A stretch of 60,386 nucleotides of DNA from Dipetalonema caudispina. Lineage: Eukaryota > Nematoda > Chromadorea > Rhabditida > Onchocercidae. Positions 51,801-60,386 of the stretch are shown here, piece after piece; positions within the stretch are counted from its first letter, which is position 1; every line of letters begins with the position of its first letter. Made by a program: the position numbers and the translations under genes. The notes below the pieces were generated by a model. That model saw nothing but the letters and a program-made list of their open reading frames with translations, had not been told where the DNA came from and made no database searches. Location: contig JABVXV010000359.1 of the NCBI GenBank assembly GCA_013365325.1, positions 1 to 60,386 on the forward strand. Reading direction: 5' to 3'.

Positions 51801-54800
51801 CGCTTGCTTTCGATTATCAGGCAAACATTTCTCCTTCTGAGCATAAATTTGTTTCCTAATAATATTATGATTGTCATTTAGGATAGAGATGGAAGATATC
51901 ATATTTTCTGTACTTTGAACTTGAAAAGTTTTTGGTTCTGACGAGAATTTTTTCCAGTATAATCTCATGATATGTATCATAATTTCAAGTTTCATTTAGT
52001 AGAAATTATCAAAAATCGTTAACACTTGATCTTTGAGCTGTTCTGACTGATGAAATGGATTATATGCATTTTTTAATTTTTTTTTTTTTTTTAATGAGAT
52101 GCGGAAAAATTTTCAGATGGATGGTCTTTTGCATCGTTGTGAATGCTTCCTTGTGCAACATAAACTGCCCTTCTTGGAAAAAGTTTGGCTAGCTGACAGG
52201 TATTTCTAATCAGGCAATAAATAATTTACTTATTGCATAAGCTTTTTCATTCCTTGAAATTTGTTGTTAATTGATCTAATCTAATAGCTTCAATGTTAAA
52301 AAATATTGTATTGAATTTATCTAAGTTATATATTACTTTCCGTGTTTATTTCATTCGCTTTGTAAATTAACAATTTCAGGTATAAATTAAACCGTTTATT
52401 GGTATTATGTTTGCGAGAAATGAGGCCCAATTCAAAAATTGATCTCACGGGTAGCCGTTATTATGGTCTAAGCGATCGTGTTAAAGTATTGTTGTTAGAA
52501 AGGCTACATGGTTCTTCAGCACCTGAGGTTCTAGAAACTTTTATAATTTTTTGAAAATTTCCTCAAGTATGAACAAATTTCGATTATTTCTTCAAATATT
52601 TTAAAAACGAGAAAAAGCTTTGAAGAATTTCAATAGCTGCAATTATGCTTACATTTTCTGACAAAGATGATAGGATGATAGATTATCTCTACAGGAGATG
52701 TTGGAGCAGCCTAGTGACCTGGAACAGTTTCATCGTCTTACAGAATTAAATTTTGCAATGATTCGTACTAAAACAGGTCGAGGTTATTATGTCAATCCGT
52801 ATTACATCGCTGCATGGTCGAATGTTTTTTTGGTAAAATATTGACATTATTTATTTTATTATTCAGAAACGGAACTTTTTTTTAAATGCCAGTCTGGATG
52901 ATGCTACTTAATTCAAATTATTGTTTTAAATTTATGGCAAATTTTAGAGTATGATCAAAGATGAAAGGAAGATTAATAGGTTCAACTTCCATCTTTAAAT
53001 TTGTTCAAGAATTTGAAAAAGGAAAAAACCCAAAAAAATTTTGTATTTTTCGAAAAATTCTATTTAGGAGCGTATATCTTCAATAAAAAATATGGATGAA
53101 ATATTTTGTCCATGTACACATGAAGAATTGAAAGCTTTTCTGATGGCAGTTTATCCACCTCAACTTAGGATAACAGGTTTGTATATATGAATTCAATGAG
53201 GTTTGATTCCGGATGGATCCGGTAAAGAATACTTAACTCGATTTCACATTTTAAGGTATGATTGAATTTTGATTTTATTGTTTGAAATTTGTCGTAAATA
53301 TAAGAAATACAATACTTTTTATTTCTCGAATTACAGAAGCTAATATAGGACCAGTATTGCTAGCAGCATGTAAAATGGAATCAACGGGCTTGTTGAGGAA
53401 GTGCGCAATGCTACTTCTTGCGCCTCATACTCAAGTCAGCAAAATCTCTGTTGATTTTCTAAAATCACTGTAACGTATTCCGATTTCTGAAATTTTATCG
53501 CTTATTTAACTATATTTATGGAGATGTTCAAACGATTCTATTAAATTTTTGCTGAACTTTTGAAAACTTTAAGTTGCAGTGAATATGAAATTTGGGGATA
53601 TCCCAAATTAAAGTCTCATAATTAATTACACTTTAAATTTAATGCAAAATTCACGCAATTCAATTATTTCAAAAATTCAAAACAATTGCTAATCACCAAA
53701 ATAATAATATATCTGCAATAAGCATTAGAATGACGGAAATTACTTCCGGTTTTCGCCTTTCTATAAGATACTACATTACGCTTCATCGCCTTTTCACAGC
53801 TAATACATTTTCCTTTCCAAAATACTGTTTTAATTTTAGCTATCAGTATTTGTAAGATTATCGTTACTGGATCGATGTTTTTTGCATCAGTTGCTCGATC
53901 CTTGTCTTCAGATGCTTCATCGGCCAGAGCATTTGCTCGAAATGACTCAACAACAAACTTGTTAGCATTTTTGATCCTACCATTCTTCCAAAGATATATT
54001 TTCTCTTTATTAAATTTAAAGCTTTTGAGGAAAAAATTAAAAAAAAAAAACAGCTTTTTTCTCATGCAGATGAATGCCTATCAATTCGGGCTCGTGCTGC
54101 AATGCTGGATCGCTTGACGATATTGCTAAAGAGTCCAGGAATGAAGTCGCACACTTGCCAAAGGTATATTAGGATTACTTAATCTAAAATTTAAAACTGT
54201 TGTTATACGAATGTGCTTAATTTTTTACTTATCATTCATAGGCTTGGCCTAAGGAAGATAGAAAATCGAACATTTTGAGCGCTTAGCACTATAAATTTCC
54301 TGTGGAAAATAAATTTTATAATGTTAACACAATGTTAGTACATCCTTACAATCAGTATTATCACTATTATTATCACTTTTGATATTGTAATCATTGCACC
54401 TAATACTTCATTACAATTACTTCAGAACATTTTTTTTGTACTACAAATAAATAGGACGAAAACTTTTTTCTTTTTTTGCAACTTTATTAATGAATGGAGC
54501 ATTAGGCCGAAACAGTAAGTGTATTAATGGAATTAATTACCTTAAAAAGATGAAAAGGAATTTCCGATTATTCATCTAACTTTCAAGCAAGCAGCAGTCT
54601 TTTGCTAGCTCTCTAACTAATCCCAACTTCCTTCAAGTTTAATTTTTCAATTTATTTCCTTGATAAGTTTCTTGCATTCTCCATAGATCATTCATTCTAT
54701 TAGCTACACAAAAGGAAGATGTGAACCAATGCTATTAACTAAATGCAAATTTATTTCTTAAAAAATGAAAAAAAAGTCTGAAATATAGAAAAGTAGTAAG

Positions 54801-55350
54801 AGAAAACGTTTTTACTAGGCATATTTTGCAAATTTAAAAAAAATGAATTTTCGAATCCAATTAATTTATCCATTGATGCGATTAGCAAATAACGAGCAGT
54901 GATTTAATCAGCGGATTTAGTAGTTTTACATACCGTACTCAATGATTACAGGTGGACATCGTGAATTTTTGTCTCAGATATCAATCATTGAATTCAGATG
55001 AAATTTCTAAATTTTGAAAGCTAAAAGCGTAGAGTTAATCATTTATTTCTATGAAGATAGAAATTTCAATTTCATTTCTCATTTCAAAACAATTGATTTA
55101 CTTAATAACAACATTGATTTAATTGTCTTTGCTTGTTGTCTAATTCTTCGCCGCTTTTTAAGTTAAATTCTGAAACTTTAAAACAATTTTAAAATTAGAA
55201 AAGACAAATTTCAGGTGTAGACAACTGAGCGGATGTACACAAGTAACATGGATGTGTCCTCATTGCAATACATATTCCAGTGATGCATCATTGCCTAAGA
55301 AATCAACAACAGGTGGGATTCCCGGTAGTAATTCCAATATTAAAAGGTGA
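48883..55350 (+). CDS. Tandem BTB-domain protein with a C-terminal CxxC pair
   Basis: Exons, all phase-consistent: 48883-48975, 51044-51201, 51667-51820, 52117-52199, 52380-52527, 52695-52832, 53068-53176, 53337-53449, 53840-53960, 54070-54163 and 55215-55350, about 448 residues. The first BTB-like fold spans about 40-165 (LVDGKRLYVDEHYISVWSPV, then YDHVLEMLHCIHP and DYQMDGLLHRCECFL). A second follows at about 220-315 (YYVNPYYIAAWSNVFLE, HEELKAFLMAVYPPQ, LLRKCAMLLL). A leucine-rich helical region comes next. The last exon creates C402-x2-C405 and C418-x2-C421 (HTCQRC, MCPHC), a probable zinc site. An alternative last exon at 54242-54278 ends the protein at LRKIENRTF instead, giving 415 residues. 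BTB proteins usually oligomerise or serve as CUL3 adaptors. The start ATG and exon 1 are the least certain parts. The intron after 51820 has a GC donor. Confidence 0.8.
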
Positions 55351-56729
55351 TATATCATAGTGATATTGTGATCCATCTTTTGTCTTGTTTAAAATTCGAT
55401 TCAAAATAAGAAAGGGAATGAAATTTCATGGAAGATTTCCTGTTTCTCTCTTTTTTTTTCGTCAAAAATGTGAAAAATGATATGAATGAGAGGGTGTGAA
55501 ACCTTTATTTTGAATCGTTAACAATACCTTGCTTAGATCAGATAGCTGAAAGAGTACCATTGTATTAATCTTCAAATAATAGGATTTTTATGGAACTACC
55601 AATAAAAAATATTTCTCTGTTTGAACAATAAAATAATTTATAGAAATGTTCAATTGATATAATTTATGCTTAAAGATTCCTTTAGAAATGGCCCACTTCG
55701 ATTTTTGCTCATTCAAGGTTTGCTTTTGTTTATTTATATCATAGACACTTAATCCTTGAGGTATTAAATAACTCCTTGGTATTTATTACTTTAATGATGT
55801 TTAAAATAAAATAAAACATTCAGAGAGCTTTTTATATAAACATAATTAAACAATAAAAAAGATAAAAATATATATTTGCTATGAAAATACAGACAAAAAA
55901 GGTTTCAATATTGAACTGCTTCAGCAAAAAAAAAAAAAAGAAAAATGTAACATTTACAGTTTGTTCTTGAGTTATTTGTCAGTTGATTATTTCAAGGTAC
56001 TGTTAAATTAAAACAAAATTTGGCATTAGATTACGGATGTCATATATAGTTGGTATTGATGAAAAGTGAAAATGCTAAAATTTTAATTGAGAATTTTGAA
56101 AATAGTAATTTGAATGGATAAAGGATATCCTACGTTTTTCCAAGATTCTTTTAACCCAACAGTGTCGGTATGGGTAAGTATTGCTGAAACAGCTACTTTA
56201 TTGAAGTTATTACAATTTTATAGAAATAACAAATGATATAAACATTCATTTTGCTGAAGTTAATTTATTAGTAGTGGCTAATTAACCAGGCTAATGAGAG
56301 CAAATAATATTACAAAAAACTAAGACATCACTATTACTATTTATTTGCCTTATTTTACTTAAACTTCTTATTAATACTATTAGAAGGACTTTAAAAAAAA
56401 ACACACGCCATGTAGATAGTGTCACATTTTGCGCGGCTAATTTTTTCGTAATCAAAATGTTCTAAAGCATTATGAATCAGTTTCAATTGATATATTACCA
56501 AAGATTAAACTATGTGTTAACAAGTTGAAGTTAAATGTAGCATGAAAATTAAATGCTATATTGAAGTTTATTTATGCTTACTTACTGAAGGTAATGAATA
56601 ACGTAGAAATGTTTTTAAATAGTGAAAATTATTTCCTTCGTTCAATCTTTATCTATTTAAATTGAATACTATTTGTTAAGTTATTGCACTTAAATTAAAA
56701 TAAAAAAATGTGAGAAAAATTAAATAATA
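55351..56729. other. Intergenic between convergent BTB and PTR genes
   Basis: AT-rich 3' flanks. An AATAAA near 55625 may serve the BTB gene. TTTATT at 56567-56572 (AATAAA on minus) may serve the PTR gene. No coding region is seen. Confidence 0.6.
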
Positions 56730-59700
56730 TCAACCCCTTGAATCTTGATAACGTGGACCCGCTGAAATTCGTTTTTCCAGCTCATTTTTTCTGATCGTTA
56801 CTGGTGTTGCTGGTACAGCTATTCGTATTGTATGGTTCTGCAGAATGATACAAAAGCGATCAATTTTGGGAAAAAAAAATTAGCAAACTTAAAATAGAAG
56901 TAATAAAATTCAAATTTCGAATAAAATCTTTTTTTAAGTCTTTTCAAAAATTTTTTTCTTTTTTGTAAGATTTTCTTATTATAATTCTTCCTATGGGTTT
57001 TTACTTCTATCATATTATTTTTAATGATAATTTAATTAGTTGTCGTTGAACCATTTGATATGAAAGCTAAAGTAATGAGAAACGAACCTTTTGGAGGGCT
57101 GATGTTGTCGACACTTTTTCAACATCAGCAATAATTCGTTTCCGCAATGGTACTGCACCAAAAACAACTGGTAAAATAACTAGACCATGAAGAAGGCCAA
57201 GTACGACAACTATTATTACCACTTTTACGAAAACTTTCACCATATAGGCTTGAATCACACCAAGGACGCATAGACATAATATAGTCGATATACCGGCTTG
57301 TGTCATAGGCCATGCTATCGATTTAAGCGCATGCTTCAAACGTTCACGTTTACCCTTAAATAAAGAATTTGACGATTAGGACTATTTTAAAAATTAAACA
57401 CAAGTCTATTAACTAATAATTTAAAATAGTTACTATTCTGGTAAAAAATTTCATCATTTATTTTGAAAGTCTGGAAGAATATAAAGTTACCCTTGTTTGG
57501 CCTTTGTAATAATGAAATGTAATATGGGCAATGAAATCCACAGAGAAGCCAATGGCCATTAATATAGTAGCCATCGAAATAGGATCAAGATCGATGTTCC
57601 AATATGTCAATGACCCAAGTACTCCCAAATTGATAGACAAGATGGAAAGAGTAGATGAAACAATTGTGGTTATAGAAGGTGTAAAAGTTGTCAGTACAAG
57701 TGCCATAACAACAAATGCAAATATCACGGTGGACTTCGTTACCGGAACTATTGTAAGCAGCTGGAATAATTCACTTTATTTATATCTATTTTAATGAAAT
57801 CAATTAACAATTAGGAAAGTTTTCTGCTTCCTACTCCATCAATTCATGAACTTTGCTAATGTCGATTGCTTCGAAAGAAACTTCACACTGAGCAGAGTCA
57901 ATTTTTCGTATTTTGAAGCTAAAACAAAACAAAATTAATTTATTGATCAGATCTGATCTTATTTAAGGTAATACTATCTCAATCCCTTGTCGTCTTAACT
58001 AATCTTTAACAACTCCAAGTCATCATGCCCCCCAAATTCCTCTCACATTCATGAAAATCTGAGATATAATTTCAAATAATATCAATACCTGATCTGCATA
58101 CATACTGAAAGGTTCATGAATTGTAACATTAAATTTCGGATATCGAGCCGCAATATCGCGCCATTCCTGAAGCAGTTGTAAGCGATCCGACCATTGCACA
58201 GCATTTCGAAAACCCGTTGAGAAGAAGAATTTTCGTAAACAAGTTGGTTTCTCATTCAAACAATCCCTGCAAAAAATGTTCTTCATATATGTTTAAAAAA
58301 GCAGGAGATTTAATACAGGTCAATGACATGAAACCTGAAAAATCCAACAGATAAGAATAACTGGTTTTCATTTTCATGATTAAGATATCATTATTTATCA
58401 AGAATTTATCATAAGAATTTACTCAGCTAATCCCAGATTGACAAATGAATTCCAACTATGATATTCGCGCAGTTTCATAAATTCCGGTAAATATTTATAT
58501 TTGAAACCAATTTCGCCATGTTCCTGCAAGTAATGTACTCTTTGTTTTCTTGCAAAGTGAATAAGTAAAGAAATGAATTGTCTTTCCTTTCTCTGTTCTT
58601 ATCCTTTTTTCATATAATTAAAAATTGAAATACAATTTAGCAAGGTGTTGATATGCAAGAAATCTGAATGAACATGATGATATCTGGCTTGAGATACAAA
58701 GAATTCATGCTTATTTGATGTACCTGTATTCCTACATATGACAGGTATGGAATAAACCACAGATGAGTACTGGCGGAACCGATGCTTCCTGTAGCATGTT
58801 CGAAGTCATTAACAAGTCGCATTATCTCTGGAATTATTTCTGGTTTCCGCATATCACCTGGATTATTTATAAATACGGCAACCTGCAATAGATTTTGAGA
58901 TGTTTTCAGATTTCCCGATCACTGCTAACAATCTCGGAATGATATTATCAAAATGAACATGCAACTTGAAAATGATGCTGAATGCTTAAAGAATTTAAAA
59001 TATGCCACTGCTAATTAAAATCTTCAATGAAGAATCGAATTTGCTTCTGAAAAGGATGAAAAATAATGTTAGTCACAAATATTCTCTTCAGAAGCACAAA
59101 TCATTAGAAATTTCCAGGTTAAAGCTGTAAATGTTAGATTTGTGGTTTGAAAATTAAAATTTGGAGTACTGAAGGCTAAGATAACTATAAACGTTAAAAA
59201 TTCAGATGGCATAGTGGATTTCAAGAACTTTATGCTAACAACAAAAATTACAAGAAAGGATCAGAACAACAATGAATTCATCAAAAAAGAATAAAGTTAT
59301 CCATGAAAGTTATCTGCTAATTTGAATTTAATGATTATAAATGAAAAAACAAATAATCATACCCACCAAGGTACAACAATGCTACTTACCTGGCCACCTT
59401 CTTTGAAAATAATTTCGGTTTGTAATTTTACGAATGGTAACAATGGTGAATCATATGAGAATAATTTTTCTGATGTTAATCCAACCTGCAAATTTGAAAC
59501 TTTAATGATATATTAGACAACAAGTTTCTTTGAAATTTTCGAGAAATTTATTATGAAATTTAAAATGAAAAACATTTGCAAAAAACAAAAGACTTCATAT
59601 AGATTGAAGGTATGGAAGAAAATTAGCCATACTAAGGGAAGTCCTTGAAATGTTTAATGCAAGGAAAGAAGAGGCAAATTTGGCCAAACAAAATTAAGCA

Positions 59701-60053
59701 GTAAATATGCATGAATTGGTCTTCCAATGAAAATTGCCAGTATAGTAAAAACTTTTAATTTGTTCGATCATGTAAAAAGAAGTAAATATCATAAGATTTT
59801 ACGTAAATCGCAAACATACTTATGACTTTCTGAAAAACATACAAAATAGAGCAAATATGATTTATAAATTCGAGGAAAATTATACTTTAATTTGCATAAC
59901 TCCATGTGTAGCAACGATGCAATAAATAATCATAAAGCAAGCAACGAATATCCGTGTAATATTATGCAATGCTATATTCACCCATAAGTCAACAAAACCA
60001 TTCATCAATTCATCGAGCGTTGCCGAAATATCTGATTGTGCTTTAACAGATCG
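56730..60053 (-). CDS. Patched-related (PTR) family membrane protein, C-terminal half (5' truncated)
   Basis: PTR proteins are RND-like twelve-pass membrane proteins with a sterol-sensing-type core, expanded in nematodes and linked to moulting and cuticle or lipid traffic. Exons in coding order, phase-consistent: 60053-59886 (may extend to 60089), 59485-59390, 58882-58724, 58523-58423, 58266-58089, 57760-57491, 57354-57088, 56837-56730 (TGA), about 448 residues. The first exon holds one membrane helix ([17 protein letters not shown]) followed by KVGLTSEKL, matching TM7. A large extracellular loop with cysteines follows ([15 protein letters not shown]). Then come TM8-12, including the diagnostic [19 protein letters not shown] and [19 protein letters not shown], ending in a short polar tail. 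The N-terminal half lies beyond the right edge. Confidence 0.9.
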
Positions 60054-60269
60054 CTGAAAGGACATTTTCTTCATTGTCATTGATATTAACTGTAGTTAAA
60101 TTCTTCGTGGAAAATAGTAATTATTACTGTCATTTATATCATAAATTACAATGATAAATTTTAATGTGAGAAACTATGTGAATGTTACGAAAACATTAAC
60201 AAATTATAAAGTTTAGTGATTATTATCATTTGGAAACCAATTGAATTATAATCATTGTCATAATTAAAA

Positions 60270-60386
<117 letters not shown>

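Noticed and set aside
53664..54065. Long open frame (about 133 codons) on the minus strand
   Set aside because: It is antisense to the BTB exon at 53840-53960, whose plus-strand frame joins in phase to both neighbours. The minus frame has no recognised domain.

Overview
The window is eukaryotic nuclear DNA, almost certainly from a nematode. It is AT-rich. Every long gene is cut into many short exons with TTTCAG-type acceptors, and several start codons sit just downstream of an acceptor-like AG, as expected for spliced-leader trans-splicing. A patched-related (PTR) gene and a nematode-style peptide GPCR lie beside conserved housekeeping genes. Intron sizes (about 50 nt to 2 kb) and base composition suggest a clade III, filarial-like worm, but that placement is inference. 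Both ends of the window run into long AAT/ATT triplet repeats, as if an assembly had stopped there. All splice junctions below were read by eye and checked for phase continuity.

Layout, left to right. (i) 143-1206 (+): last three exons of an unrecognised Cys-containing protein. (ii) 5645-6528 (+): a short secreted, neuropeptide-like precursor whose middle is unresolved. (iii) 7525-18961 (-): complete TCERG1/TCER-1 transcription-elongation and splicing factor, 22 exons, three WW and six FF domains, with a possible 43-codon membrane micro-ORF inside one intron. (iv) 22354-24598 (+): class A peptide-receptor-like GPCR, 5' end not found. (v) 25599-27284 (-): dihydropteridine reductase. (vi) 28873-31572 (-): SHQ1, an H/ACA RNP assembly chaperone, divergent from (vii) 32297-43441 (+): AP-3 adaptor delta subunit, 29 exons. 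(viii) 43694-45351 (-): small unrecognised ORFs with membrane segments, convergent with AP-3 delta. (ix) 48883-55350 (+): tandem-BTB protein with two possible C-termini, one making a paired-CxxC tail. (x) 56730 to at least 60053 (-): C-terminal half of a PTR-family transporter-like protein running off the right edge.

The genes do not form one pathway. The housekeeping genes serve transcription/splicing, pterin recycling, snoRNP assembly and vesicle traffic. The less ordinary material is the secreted peptide gene, the nested micro-ORF, the small glycosylatable membrane ORFs, the alternative BTB tail, two phase-supported GC-AG introns and a perfect 19-nt inverted repeat. I saw no transposon coding region, virus, CRISPR array, tRNA or rRNA gene.
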